NCBI RefSeq assembly: GCF_013387495.1
Contig: NZ_JABZEE010000049.1
Location: 1-64,000, forward strand
Source of the DNA: Streptomyces sp. PKU-EA00015
GTDB taxonomy: Bacteria; Actinomycetota; Actinomycetes; Streptomycetales; Streptomycetaceae
DNA: 64,000 nt
Reading direction: 5' to 3'
Within the stretch, counting starts at the first letter, position 1; every line of letters starts with the position of its first letter. A program made the position numbers and the translations under genes. Below, one piece after another: positions 14,850 to 23,513 of this stretch. The notes under the pieces were generated by a model that saw only the letters and a list, made by a program, of their open reading frames with translations, was not told the origin of the DNA and made no database searches.

Positions 14850-17800
14850 TCTGACTCGCCTCGCGTCGTGCCGGGGGCCTGGGCGGGCGGCTCGGGGTAC
14901 GGGCCGCCGTCGGGGTACTGCTCGCCGTATCCGTACGGGTCGTGGTCGCGCCCGTCCTGCGGGTACTGCTCGTCGCCGTAGGGCTCCGTCCCGTACGGGT
15001 CGCCCTGGTAGGGCTGCTGGTACGCGCCGTCGCCGTAGGGCTGCTGGGAGCCGTAGGGCTGCTCGCCGGCGTACTGGCCGCCCGGGTACTGCTCGTTGCC
15101 GTACGCGTAGCCGCCGTCGCCGTAGGGCTGCTGGGCCTGCCAGTCGCCGTAACCCTGCTGGGGAACCGCCGCGTAGGGAGCGGCCTGTTCGTCCTGCCCC
15201 GCGGTGAACGGGGCGTGGGCGTCCGGCTGTTGGGCGTACGGGCCGGGGTCGGGTGCGCTGTCCTCGGCGGCTGCCGCCTCGGCCTCGGCCTGGGCGCGCA
15301 GCCGGCGCGCCCTGCGGCCCTCGCCGGCCTCCGGCTGGAGGGGAACGGCCACTTCCTCCTCGGGGAGGTCGTCGTCGATCTCACGGCGGCGGCCCGGCAG
15401 CGCGAGCACCACCAGGACGAGCGCGAGGAACGCCTGGACCCAGATCCACGCCGTGTGCGTCGCCGGGTCCTCGTACGTCAGGTCGAGCCGTCCGCCCTCG
15501 GCAGGCAGTTCGAAGCCCTGCGCCCAGCCGTCGACGGTCGTCTTCTCCAGCGGGCGGCCATCGAGTGCGGCCTGCCAGCCCTCGGCGGCGCGGTCGGCGA
15601 TGCGCAGGACGCGGCCGGAGCCGCCGGCGGGGATCTCGGTGTGCGCCTCGACGGCGTCGGAGGCGATGGGCAGCGGATCGCTCCTGCCGTCGACGATCGT
15701 GGCCCGGGCGACCTGGCGGTCCACGCGCCACAGCGCGCTGCCGTCGAGCTGGCTGAGCCGGCTCAGTCCGGGGGTGGCGTCGAGGACGCGGCTGGTCTGG
15801 CGGGGCACTCCGTCGCGTACGAGCACGTAGCGGATCGCGTAGCCGCTGAGCTGGTCGGTCTGGTCGGCGCCGGAGCCGGCGACCAGGTGCGCGACGATCT
15901 TGTCGAGGCGGGTGTCGCCGCCGCCCGCCTCGGCGAGCTCGGCGTCACCGAGCCGGCCGCCGGAGCCGCGCACCAGGGTGTACGAGACCTTGGCGTCCGA
16001 GGTGCCGCCGAGGACGAGGGTGCGAGGCTGGTCGCGGGTGTCGCTCTCCTCGGCGACGAATGCGGGCACCTGGACCGGGTCCCGGCGCGTGAGCGGGCCC
16101 GCGGCGCCGTCGATCATCCAGCCGGCCGCGGCGGCGACGGGTGCGAGCGCCGCGGCGAGCCCGACCAGGGCGGCGACCGGCTGCCGCCAGCCGAAGCTCT
16201 GGGCGGCGACGCGGGTGCGGCCGCCCTCGGCGCCGAGCACGGCCGCGGACAGCAGTGCGATGCCGTAGACGAGGGTGGCGGGCCCGGCCCAGCCGGAGCC
16301 GTTGGTCAGGGCCGCGAGGACCAGGGCGACCAGGGCGACGACCCAGGAGGTACGGATGGCGAACTGCCGCTCCTCGCGCAGCAGGGCGGCGAGCGCGGCC
16401 AGCACGATGCCGAGCATCAGGACGCCGCCGACGGCTCCGGGGCCGCCGGGGCTGATGCCGAGCAGGTCGAGCGCGTCGGCCGAGCCGCTGCCGAACTCGA
16501 GACCGGCCTCGCGGAAGAATCCGGAGGGGCTGGTCAGCAGGGAGAGCGACCAGGGAGCGAGGACGAGCACCGGGGTGCCGACGGCGGCGAGGAAGCGCAG
16601 CGCGTAGGCGGTGATGTCGTTCCGGCGCAGGACCAGCACGGCGATGCCGGTGAACACGGCGAGCGGCCACACGACGGGCGTGAAGGCCATCGCGAAGGTC
16701 AGCAGCAGGGCGTACGCCCAGGTGGCCCGCCAGCTGCCGCGACCGCCGCCCCTGATGCGCAGTCCGTGTGCGGCGACGGCGGCACGGGCGACGAGCGGCA
16801 GCACGATCGCGAGGACGGCGGTGCCGAGCCGTCCGGTGGCGAGTGCTCCGGTCGCGGCGGGCAGGAAGGCGTACGCGATGCTCGCCCAGGCGCGCAGCAG
16901 GCGGGACTCGACGATGGGCCGGGACGCGAAGTAGGCGGTGAGGCCGGCGAGCGGGACCGAGCAGACGAGCAGCACGGTCAGGGCGAGACCGGTGGAGCCG
17001 AGGAACAGCGCGGACAGGACGGCGAGGACCGCGAGGTAGGGAGGTGCCGTCTGGGTGCCGCCGGTGCCGACCGGGTGCCAGCCGTCCGCGTAACGGCTCC
17101 ACAGGTCGAAGACGTCGGCGGGTGCGGGCAGCAGGGCGCCGCCGGCCAGCGCGCCGCCGCCGTACAGTCCCCGGCAGGCGACGAGGGAGACGACGAGGAG
17201 GACGGCGAAGAGGAGCGGCCCCGGCTTGCGGGCGATCTTCTTCAGCCGCGCGAACTGCTCGATCTCCAGGAATTCCGCGTCGTCGCCGCCGGGCCCCGAC
17301 TCGACGACGCCGTGCCGGGAGCCGCCGGAGTCGGCCTGCGAGCCGCCGAAGTCCGAGACGACCTGTTCCACGGTGGCGCGGACGGTCGCTCCGGGGGGCG
17401 GGAACAGCGGTCGCAGCTCGCTCGCCTCGACCGCCCGCCGTGCGCGTCTGCGACGGCCCGCGAGGAGGCGCTCGGGCCGCAGCAGGACGCCGAAGAGACC
17501 CATGACCTCGTCGACGGCCTGGCCCGGGACCTTGCCGACGAGATAGGCCAGGGTGCGCAGCAGGGTGCCGACGACGAGGCGCATCAGGACCCAGGGCAGG
17601 GCGGCACCGCGGGTGTTGGTCAGCAGGGTGTAGACGGCGCCGGCCTTGTCGACGCGGTGCGGGCTGGCGACGGACCGGCCCACGCAGTCGACGGTGCGCC
17701 GCTCGCGGGCGGCGGCCTCCGCGTGGCGCAGGACGGCGCCGGGGGCGACGAGGACGCGGTGTCCGGCGGCGTGGGCGCGCCAGCACAGGTCGACGTCGTC

Positions 17801-18529
17801 ACGCATCAGCGGCAGCCTGCGGTCGAACCCGCCGAGCTCCTCGTACACGTCGCGGCGGATGAGCATGCCCGCGGAGGAGACGGAGAGGACCGAGCGGATC
17901 TGGTCGTGCTGGCCCTGGTCCTGTTCGCGCCGGTCGAGGCCGGTCCAGCGGCGGCCGCTGTTGGCGATGGAGACGCCCGCTTCGAGGAGCTGCTTGCGGT
18001 CGTACCAGCCGCGCAGCTTGGGGCCGACGACCGCGGCGTATGCGTCGGAGTCGGCGACGCGCAGCAGCTCGGCGAGTGCCGTGGGCTCGGGTGCGCAGTC
18101 GTCGTGGAGCAGCCACAGCCACTGCACGGGCTCGCCGTGCGGCAGCTCGGGCATGTCGTACGCCTCGTCGCGCCAGGTCCTGGTGACCGGGTCCCAGCCG
18201 CTGGGCCGCTTCAGGTAGGGCAGATCGTCGGGGGTGAGCACCCCGGCGGTGCGGACGGCCTCGTCGACGGCGGCGCCGAAGCCGGTGCGCCGGGCGAGGT
18301 GCAGGACGCGGTCGGCGCCGAGGGCGTCGGTGAGCGTCTGCGCCGAGTCGTCGGCACTGCCGGTGTCGGCGGCCACGACGTTCTGTACGGGGCGTTCCTG
18401 GCCGAGCAGTCCGGCGAGGGCGTCGGGCAGCCAGCGTGCGCCGTCGTGGGAGACGAGCACGGCGGTGACGACGTGCCTCGGGAACTCGGGCGCGTGTGCC
18501 GGGACAAACGCGGCGGTGGTGGCGGACAT
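14846..18529 (-). CDS. large membrane glycosyltransferase, family 2 type
   Basis: 1227 residues from the ATG at 18529. The GT2 domain occupies about residues 15-310 (VVTAVLVSHDGARWLPDAL, ADTGSADDS, LWLLHDDCAPEP with a D-D motif, RDDVDLCWRAHAAGH). It is followed by a long multi-helix membrane region (about 430-850) and an extracellular segment. The last ~150 residues are a Tyr/Gly/Gln/Pro-rich disordered tail with many PYG and QQPYG units. By family it transfers a sugar from a nucleotide or lipid donor; substrate unknown. The stop overlaps the start of the secreted DUF5719-type gene. Confidence 0.85.
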   Translation of the reverse strand: MSATTAAFVPAHAPEFPRHVVTAVLVSHDGARWLPDALAGLLGQERPVQNVVAADTGSADDSAQTLTDALGADRVLHLARRTGFGAAVDEAVRTAGVLTPDDLPYLKRPSGWDPVTRTWRDEAYDMPELPHGEPVQWLWLLHDDCAPEPTALAELLRVADSDAYAAVVGPKLRGWYDRKQLLEAGVSIANSGRRWTGLDRREQDQGQHDQIRSVLSVSSAGMLIRRDVYEELGGFDRRLPLMRDDVDLCWRAHAAGHRVLVAPGAVLRHAEAAARERRTVDCVGRSVASPHRVDKAGAVYTLLTNTRGAALPWVLMRLVVGTLLRTLAYLVGKVPGQAVDEVMGLFGVLLRPERLLAGRRRRARRAVEASELRPLFPPPGATVRATVEQVVSDFGGSQADSGGSRHGVVESGPGGDDAEFLEIEQFARLKKIARKPGPLLFAVLLVVSLVACRGLYGGGALAGGALLPAPADVFDLWSRYADGWHPVGTGGTQTAPPYLAVLAVLSALFLGSTGLALTVLLVCSVPLAGLTAYFASRPIVESRLLRAWASIAYAFLPAATGALATGRLGTAVLAIVLPLVARAAVAAHGLRIRGGGRGSWRATWAYALLLTFAMAFTPVVWPLAVFTGIAVLVLRRNDITAYALRFLAAVGTPVLVLAPWSLSLLTSPSGFFREAGLEFGSGSADALDLLGISPGGPGAVGGVLMLGIVLAALAALLREERQFAIRTSWVVALVALVLAALTNGSGWAGPATLVYGIALLSAAVLGAEGGRTRVAAQSFGWRQPVAALVGLAAALAPVAAAAGWMIDGAAGPLTRRDPVQVPAFVAEESDTRDQPRTLVLGGTSDAKVSYTLVRGSGGRLGDAELAEAGGGDTRLDKIVAHLVAGSGADQTDQLSGYAIRYVLVRDGVPRQTSRVLDATPGLSRLSQLDGSALWRVDRQVARATIVDGRSDPLPIASDAVEAHTEIPAGGSGRVLRIADRAAEGWQAALDGRPLEKTTVDGWAQGFELPAEGGRLDLTYEDPATHTAWIWVQAFLALVLVVLALPGRRREIDDDLPEEEVAVPLQPEAGEGRRARRLRAQAEAEAAAAEDSAPDPGPYAQQPDAHAPFTAGQDEQAAPYAAVPQQGYGDWQAQQPYGDGGYAYGNEQYPGGQYAGEQPYGSQQPYGDGAYQQPYQGDPYGTEPYGDEQYPQDGRDHDPYGYGEQYPDGGPYPEPPAQAPGTTRGESE

Positions 18530-18669
18530 TGAGGTACGGGCCCTCCGGCCAGGGTCGCCCCGAAGGGGCGTTGGTGCGTCACGGACGGGGCCCCACACTA
18601 ACGGCACGAGGAAAGCGCTGCGGCGCGGAGCGCTTCGTTGAGGGGCGGTGGCCGGGCGACGGGAGGGCG

Positions 18670-18712
18670 AACGGTCCGCCGCCTGTGCACCGGGCACAGA
18701 CGGCGGGCCGTT
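18670..18712 (-). terminator. whiB terminator hairpin
   Basis: A 19-bp stem (18670-18688 with 18694-18712), broken only by two wobble-type positions, encloses the loop ACCGG. It lies about 50 bases beyond the whiB stop in the direction of transcription. Confidence 0.75.
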
Positions 18713-18761
18713 TGCTTTGTAGTCAGTTGTACCTTTTGGCCGGGCGGTGACCGGCCCGCGA

Positions 18762-19025
18762 TCAGACCGCGGCCTTCTTGAGCCGACGGCGCTCGCGCTC
18801 CGAGAGGCCGCCCCAGATTCCGAATCGCTCGTCGTTGTTGAGGGCGTACTCAAGACATTCGGAGCGGACCTCGCAGGCGAGGCAGACCTTCTTGGCCTCC
18901 CTGGTGGAACCGCCCTTCTCGGGGAAGAAGGACTCGGGATCGGTCTGGGCGCACAACGCGCGCTCCTGCCAGCCGAGTTCCTCGTCCGCGTCCTCGACCA
19001 GCAGTTGCTGGAACAGCTCGGTCAT
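18762..19025 (-). CDS. whiB: sporulation transcription factor WhiB
   Basis: 87 residues from the ATG at 19025, the exact length of Streptomyces WhiB, and the sequence matches WhiB as I remember it almost throughout. Cys25, Cys48, Cys51 and Cys57 ligate the 4Fe-4S cluster. The GIWGG turn (69-73) and the basic RERRRLKKAAV tail contact sigma factor and DNA. WhiB acts with WhiA to start sporulation septation in aerial hyphae. It is separated from its neighbours by a terminator and a long upstream region, consistent with a monocistronic, developmentally regulated gene. Confidence 0.97.
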   Translation of the reverse strand: MTELFQQLLVEDADEELGWQERALCAQTDPESFFPEKGGSTREAKKVCLACEVRSECLEYALNNDERFGIWGGLSERERRRLKKAAV

Positions 19026-19444
19026 GTGCGCCCCTCGTCTGTCTTTACGTCCCCGTGATGTTGCCGCGATCGTTTTCGGCCGAACGACACGAGTGAAATT
19101 ACAAGTGTGTGGCTCCGGGCCAGTCAAGCCACGATCTGCTATTGGGCCCGGTATTCACTCTGCGGAACCAAGGCTATGCGGAAAGTGTTCAAATCACCAA
19201 AAACCTGACACATGCCAGCGGCCTGTTCCGCACCTCCTCCCTCGGAGGGGGAAGACGTCGCAAACATCGATCATGTTGCGATCAAGCCATCGAAGCGATC
19301 CGGATCACAGTACGGTCACGGCGCCCCAACGGCGTTTGCGAGAACGGTTGCTGCCGCATGTCTCCCGGCCAGCGACTGCACAAACCTTTCTCTGCTCGCA
19401 GCAACCGGATGTGATGAAACATTGCCGCCAAATCGGTCATTGGG
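19026..19444. other. whiB upstream region
   Basis: About 420 bases with no gene. It is less GC-rich than its surroundings and must hold the whiB promoters (minus strand). The only sites picked out are the candidate BldD-like box at 19092-19108 and, at the far end, the -35-like TTGACA reading rightwards. Short open frames here have no coding character. Confidence 0.5.
19092..19108. promoter_or_regulatory. candidate BldD-type box upstream of whiB
   Basis: AGTGAAATTACAAGTGT lies ~70-85 bases upstream of the whiB start. BldD sites are described as AGTGA followed by a TCAC-like half-site, and whiB is a known BldD target in Streptomyces. The match here is a good first half (AGTGA) and a weak second half (TTAC). 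Low-confidence inference from position and partial motif. Confidence 0.3.
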
Positions 19445-19473
19445 TTGACATGGGGTAAGGGGAGCAGTCACCT
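19445..19473 (+). promoter_or_regulatory. candidate promoter for the polycysteine leader ORF
   Basis: A consensus -35 TTGACA (19445-19450) is followed after exactly 17 bases by TCACCT (19468-19473), which keeps only the outer T residues of a -10. Transcription would begin near 19480-19482, at or next to the ATG of the short ORF, so the ORF could be leaderless. The -10 is weak. Confidence 0.4.
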
Positions 19474-19481
19474 TTGATCCC

Positions 19482-19574
19482 ATGCCAGCGACCTCAGCGC
19501 CCCACGCGACCCGCCTCCGCGGGTTCCGCAGCGCTGTCCAGGCGCGCTGTTGCTGTTGCTGTTCCAGCTGTTGA
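19482..19574 (+). CDS. putative cysteine-sensing leader peptide (five consecutive Cys codons)
   Basis: A 30-residue ORF from the ATG at 19482 to the TGA at 19572-19574. The C-terminus reads A-R-C-C-C-C-C-S-S-C-stop, using TGT TGC TGT TGC TGT then two Ser codons and TGT. It ends 92 bases before the cysteine dioxygenase start. A small stem CAGCGC/GCGCTG lies just before the Cys run. No Shine-Dalgarno sequence is well placed, but the ATG coincides with the predicted transcription start, so leaderless translation is plausible. Leaderless polycysteine short ORFs that act as cysteine-responsive attenuators are described in mycobacteria. That this one controls the downstream gene is an inference. 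Confidence 0.6.
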   Translation: MPATSAPHATRLRGFRSAVQARCCCCCSSC

Positions 19575-19666
19575 CGCCCACGAGCTCCAGCTTCTTCTTC
19601 TCGCATCGCCCCGCACTGCCTGCTCTGCGACACCCCAGCACTTCCTGCCGAGGAACCCCCGCACCC

Positions 19667-20161
19667 ATGAACAGCGACAGCGACCTCCAGATCGCCGGCG
19701 ACATCCTCGCCGTCCAGCACCTGCTCCAGCCCGCCCGCGAGCACCCCGCCACCGTGGCCGAGTTCGCCGGGCTCGCCCGGTCCATCGCCGCCGACCGCGC
19801 GCGCTGGGAGCACCTCGTCGAGTACGACGCCACCTCCCGCTGGTACCACCGCCTGCAGACCGGCCCCGGCTACGAGGTCTGGCTGCTGAGCTGGGTCCCC
19901 GGCCAGGGCAGCGGCCTGCACGGCCACGGCGCCTCCTCCGGCGTGCTCACCGTGCTCGACGGCGAGCTCACCGAGCGCACCGAGGGCGGCGAGCGGTCCC
20001 TGGCCGCGGGCGCGCAGCGTGTCTTCGCCCCCGGCTACGTCCACGAGGTCGTCAACGACTCCCTGGAGCCGGCCGTCAGCCTGCACGTGTACTACCCGGG
20101 CCTGACCGAGATGCCCATGCACACCTCCGCGCGGTGCACGCAGGAGTCCGTTCCGGTCTGA
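19667..20161 (+). CDS. cysteine dioxygenase family protein
   Basis: 164 residues from the ATG at 19667. The cupin iron site is His85, His87 and His126 (GLHGHGAS and YVHEVV), the three-His arrangement of thiol dioxygenases; Arg56-Tyr60 lies where the substrate carboxylate contact is expected. By family it oxidises cysteine to cysteine sulfinate (or a related thiol such as 3-mercaptopropionate) with O2, in the cytosol. It is preceded by an ORF with five Cys codons in a row, which supports cysteine as the physiological cue. The fbiA/cofD gene starts 32 bases downstream, so the three may share a transcript. Confidence 0.88.
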   Translation: MNSDSDLQIAGDILAVQHLLQPAREHPATVAEFAGLARSIAADRARWEHLVEYDATSRWYHRLQTGPGYEVWLLSWVPGQGSGLHGHGASSGVLTVLDGELTERTEGGERSLAAGAQRVFAPGYVHEVVNDSLEPAVSLHVYYPGLTEMPMHTSARCTQESVPV

Positions 20162-20193
20162 GGGGCCGTCCGCGCGCCTGCCAAGATGGGCGC

Positions 20194-21150
20194 ATGCGCA
20201 TTGTGGTTCTGGCCGGCGGTATCGGCGGCGCCCGTTTCCTCCGTGGTCTCCAGCAGGCCGCGCCCGAGGCGGACGTCACGGTGATCGGCAACACCGGTGA
20301 CGACATCCATCTGTTCGGGCTGAAGGTCTGCCCCGACCTCGACACCGTGATGTACACCCTCGGCGGTGGCATCAACGAGGAGCAGGGCTGGGGACGCAGC
20401 GACGAGACGTTCCAGGTCAAGAGCGAGCTGGCCGCGTACGGCGTCGGGCCCGAGTGGTTCGGGCTCGGCGACCGCGACTTCGCCACGCACATCGTCCGCA
20501 CCCAGATGATCGGCGCAGGCTACCCGCTCAGCGCCGTCACGGAGGCGCTGTGCGACCGGTGGCAGCCGGGCGTACGGCTGCTGCCGATGTCCGACGACCG
20601 CGTCGAGACGCATGTCGCCGTCACCCTCGACGGAGAGCGCCGCGTCGTCCACTTCCAGGAGTACTGGGTCAGGCTGCGGGCGTCCGTGCCCGCCGAGGCC
20701 GTCGTGCCGGTCGGCGCCGAGCAGGCCAAGCCGGCGCCCGGCGTGCTGGAGGCGATCGCCGAGGCGGACGTCGTCCTCTTCCCGCCGTCCAACCCCGTCG
20801 TCAGCATCGGCACCATCCTGTCCGTGCCCGGCATCCGCGAGGCCATCGCCGACGCGGGCGTGCCGGTCGTGGGCCTGTCCCCCATCGTCGGCGACGCGCC
20901 CGTGCGCGGCATGGCCGACAAGGTGCTCGCTGCCGTGGGCGTGGAGGCGACGGCAGCGGCCGTCGCCCGGCACTACGGCTCCGGGCTGCTCGACGGCTGG
21001 CTCGTCGACACGGTCGACGCGGCCGCCGTGCCGGACGTCGAGGCGGCGGGCATCCGCTGCCGCGCCGTGCCGCTGATGATGACCGGCACCGACGCGACCG
21101 CGGAGATGGCCCGCGCGGCCCTGGCACTGGCCGAGGAGGTACGGGGGTGA
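20194..21150 (+). CDS. cofD: F420 biosynthesis: 2-phospho-L-lactate/phosphoenolpyruvyl transferase
   Basis: 318 residues from the ATG at 20194. CofD/FbiA joins the activated three-carbon nucleotide unit to the deazaflavin Fo, giving (dehydro-)F420-0. The start VVLAGGIGGARFLRGL, the GNTGDDIHLFGL motif and the substrate loop with DLDTVMYTL are all typical. Its TGA overlaps the GTG of the next gene (GTGA), the usual coupling of FbiA and FbiB in actinobacteria. Confidence 0.96.
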   Translation: MRIVVLAGGIGGARFLRGLQQAAPEADVTVIGNTGDDIHLFGLKVCPDLDTVMYTLGGGINEEQGWGRSDETFQVKSELAAYGVGPEWFGLGDRDFATHIVRTQMIGAGYPLSAVTEALCDRWQPGVRLLPMSDDRVETHVAVTLDGERRVVHFQEYWVRLRASVPAEAVVPVGAEQAKPAPGVLEAIAEADVVLFPPSNPVVSIGTILSVPGIREAIADAGVPVVGLSPIVGDAPVRGMADKVLAAVGVEATAAAVARHYGSGLLDGWLVDTVDAAAVPDVEAAGIRCRAVPLMMTGTDATAEMARAALALAEEVRG

Positions 21151-22445
21151 GCTCGCCCTCCTACCGGGTCTGGGCGCTGCCCGGCATCGGCGAGGTCCAG
21201 CCGGGCGACGACCTGGCCAAGCTGATCGCCGCGACCGCGCCCGGACTCGTCGACGGCGACGTCCTGCTCGTCACCTCGAAGATCGTCAGCAAGGCCGAGG
21301 GCCGGATCGTCGAGGCGGCGGACCGCGAGGCGGCGATCGACGCCGAGACGGTGCGGGTGGTCGCGCGGCGCGGCACCCTGCGCATCGTCGAGAACCGCCA
21401 GGGCCTGGTCATGGCCGCGGCGGGGGTCGACGCCTCCAACACGCCCGCGGGCACCGTGCTCCTGCTCCCCGAGGACCCGGACGCCTCGGCCCGCGCGATC
21501 CGCGCGGGGCTGCGCGACGAACTGGGCGTCGAGATCGGCGTGATCGTCACGGACACGTCCGGGCGGCCGTGGCGCAGCGGGCTGACCGACGTCGCGATCG
21601 GCGCGGCGGGGGTGCGCGTGCTGGACGACCTGCGCGGCGGCACGGACGCGTACGGCAATCCGCTGACCGCGACCGTGGTCGCCACGGCCGACGAGCTCGC
21701 CGCCGCGGGCGACCTGGTGAAGGGCAAGGCCGAGGGGCTGCCCGTCGCCGTCGTCCGGGGACTGGCGCACGTGGTCGACGAGGCCGGCCCCGGTGCGCGG
21801 GCGCTCGTACGGGACGCGGCCGACGACATGTTCCGGCTCGGGACGTCGGAGGCGGTGCGCGAGGCCGTGACGCAGCGGCGTACGGTGCGCGCGTTCACGG
21901 ACCAGCCGGTGGACGGCGGGGCGGTGCGCCGCGCGGTCGCGGCGGCGGTCACGGCGCCCGCGCCGCACCACACCACGCCCTGGCGCTTCGTCCTGCTGGA
22001 GTCCGCGGCCTCCCGCGTCCGTCTGCTCGACGCGATGCGCGAGGCGTGGGTCGCGGATCTGCGGCGCGACGGCGCGACGCAGGAGGCGATCGCGAAGCGC
22101 GTACGGCGCGGGGACGTCCTGCGGCGCGCGCCCTACCTGGCGGTCCCCTGCCTGGTCGCCGACGGCGCGCACACGTACGGCGACGAACGCCGGGACACCG
22201 CGGAACGCGAGATGTTCGTGACGGCGGTGGGCGCGGGCATCCAGAACTTCCTGGTCGCGCTCGCGGGCGAGCGGCTGGGCTCGGCGTGGGTGTCTTCGAC
22301 GATGTTCTGCCGCGAGGTGGTGCGCGAGGTGCTGGGGCTGCCGTCCACGTGGGACCCGATGGGCGCGGTGGCGATCGGTCACCCGGCGGCCGCGCCGACG
22401 GCACGGCCGGCGCGGGACGCGGCGTCGTTCATCGAGGTGCGGTAG
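21147..22445 (+). CDS. cofE: bifunctional F420 gamma-glutamyl ligase / FMN-dependent dehydro-F420-0 reductase
   Basis: 432 residues from the GTG at 21147, overlapping the cofD stop. The N-terminal ~245 residues are the CofE ligase, which adds poly-gamma-glutamate to F420-0 (VTSKIVSKAEGR, VTDTSGRPWRSGLTDVAIG). The C-terminal ~180 residues are a nitroreductase-fold domain starting at RRTVRAFTDQPVD, with PHHTTPWRF. In mycobacterial FbiB this domain reduces dehydro-F420-0. Length and fusion match FbiB. Confidence 0.95.
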   Translation: MSSPSYRVWALPGIGEVQPGDDLAKLIAATAPGLVDGDVLLVTSKIVSKAEGRIVEAADREAAIDAETVRVVARRGTLRIVENRQGLVMAAAGVDASNTPAGTVLLLPEDPDASARAIRAGLRDELGVEIGVIVTDTSGRPWRSGLTDVAIGAAGVRVLDDLRGGTDAYGNPLTATVVATADELAAAGDLVKGKAEGLPVAVVRGLAHVVDEAGPGARALVRDAADDMFRLGTSEAVREAVTQRRTVRAFTDQPVDGGAVRRAVAAAVTAPAPHHTTPWRFVLLESAASRVRLLDAMREAWVADLRRDGATQEAIAKRVRRGDVLRRAPYLAVPCLVADGAHTYGDERRDTAEREMFVTAVGAGIQNFLVALAGERLGSAWVSSTMFCREVVREVLGLPSTWDPMGAVAIGHPAAAPTARPARDAASFIEVR

Positions 22446-22508
22446 CCCCCGGCCGGGCGGCGGCCCGGGTCACGCCCTCGGGTGCGGCCCCGGTCGCACC
22501 GGGCGGTG

Positions 22509-23504
22509 TCACCACGCCGCGATGTCCACCCGGCGCATCTTGGGCTCGCGGCGGGGCGGCACGCGGCCCGAGAGGAGGATCAGCCGAGCGGCGCGGTGGC
22601 GCTGGCCCTCGTAAGGGGCCAGCAGCTCCAGCATCGCCGCGTCGTCCGCGTTCCGGTCGCCCGCCAGGGCGTAGCCCACGATCCGGGGCAGATGGAGGTC
22701 GCCCACCGTCACCGCGTCGGCCGCGCCGTTGCTGCGCTGCACCGTCTCGGCCGACGTCCACGGGCCGATGCCCGGGATCAACTCCAGCCGCGCTCTGGCC
22801 TGTTCGGGCTCCATCGCCGCCGCCTCCTCCAGGCGGCGCGCCACCTTCACCGCGCGCAGGATCGTCGAGGCACGCTTGTCGTCCACACCCGCGCGGTGCC
22901 ACTCCCAGGACGGGATCATCGCCCAGCCGCGCGGATCCGGCATGACGTGCAGCCGCTCGTCCGGGCCGGGCGCCGGCTCGCCGTACCGGCGGACCAGCAG
23001 CCGCCACGCCCGGTACGCCTCGTCCGACGTGATCTTCTGTTCGAGGATCGAGGGGATCAGGGACTCCGTCACCAGCCCCGTGCGCACCAGCCGCAGCCCC
23101 GGCCGGCGGTGCTGGGAGGCGGCGACCAGGCGGTGGCGCGGTGTGAAGCCCTCGGGTGTGTCGGCCGCGCCGAGCAGGTCGGGCAGCCGGTCGAGCAGCC
23201 ACTCGCCGCCCGAGCCCCACGCCTCGGCCTCGACCACGGCGCCCCGCAGGGCGACCCGCAGCGTGCCGGGACCCTCGGGCGTGCGGCTGGCCCGCCAGAC
23301 GGAGCCGTCGGGCGTGGTGCGGAAGGTGGGGTCGGCCGGGCCGCGGCGCAGCGGCCCGAGGACCAGGCCCAGGTCGAGGGGCCACGGCGGCGTCCACCTG
23401 CGTGTGCGGGCGGCCGAGACCTGACGCGGTACGGCGGCGGGTACGCCTGTCGCGCCGCCACGCACCCTCGCGCGGCCGGCGCCCGGTTCGAAGCGTCCTG
23501 CCAT
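22509..23504 (-). CDS. DNA-3-methyladenine glycosylase-like HhH-GPD protein
   Basis: 331 residues from the ATG at 23504. An N-terminal region (about 35-130) resembles the AlkA N-domain. The helix-hairpin-helix is LIPGIGPWTSAE, and the likely catalytic Asp lies in ADAVTVGDLHL. This family excises alkylated purines in base excision repair. The start follows the stop of the pyrophosphorylase-like gene by nine bases, so the two are cotranscribed despite unrelated functions. There is no sign of an iron-sulfur cluster motif. Confidence 0.85.
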   Translation of the reverse strand: MAGRFEPGAGRARVRGGATGVPAAVPRQVSAARTRRWTPPWPLDLGLVLGPLRRGPADPTFRTTPDGSVWRASRTPEGPGTLRVALRGAVVEAEAWGSGGEWLLDRLPDLLGAADTPEGFTPRHRLVAASQHRRPGLRLVRTGLVTESLIPSILEQKITSDEAYRAWRLLVRRYGEPAPGPDERLHVMPDPRGWAMIPSWEWHRAGVDDKRASTILRAVKVARRLEEAAAMEPEQARARLELIPGIGPWTSAETVQRSNGAADAVTVGDLHLPRIVGYALAGDRNADDAAMLELLAPYEGQRHRAARLILLSGRVPPRREPKMRRVDIAAW

Positions 23505-23513
23505 GCGGTCAGG

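Noticed and set aside
14942..18532. Very long plus-strand open frame (about 1200 codons) opposite the glycosyltransferase
   Set aside because: It is the antisense shadow of a GC-biased gene. The minus-strand product has clear GT2 and membrane motifs; the plus-strand translation is low-complexity with no family resemblance.
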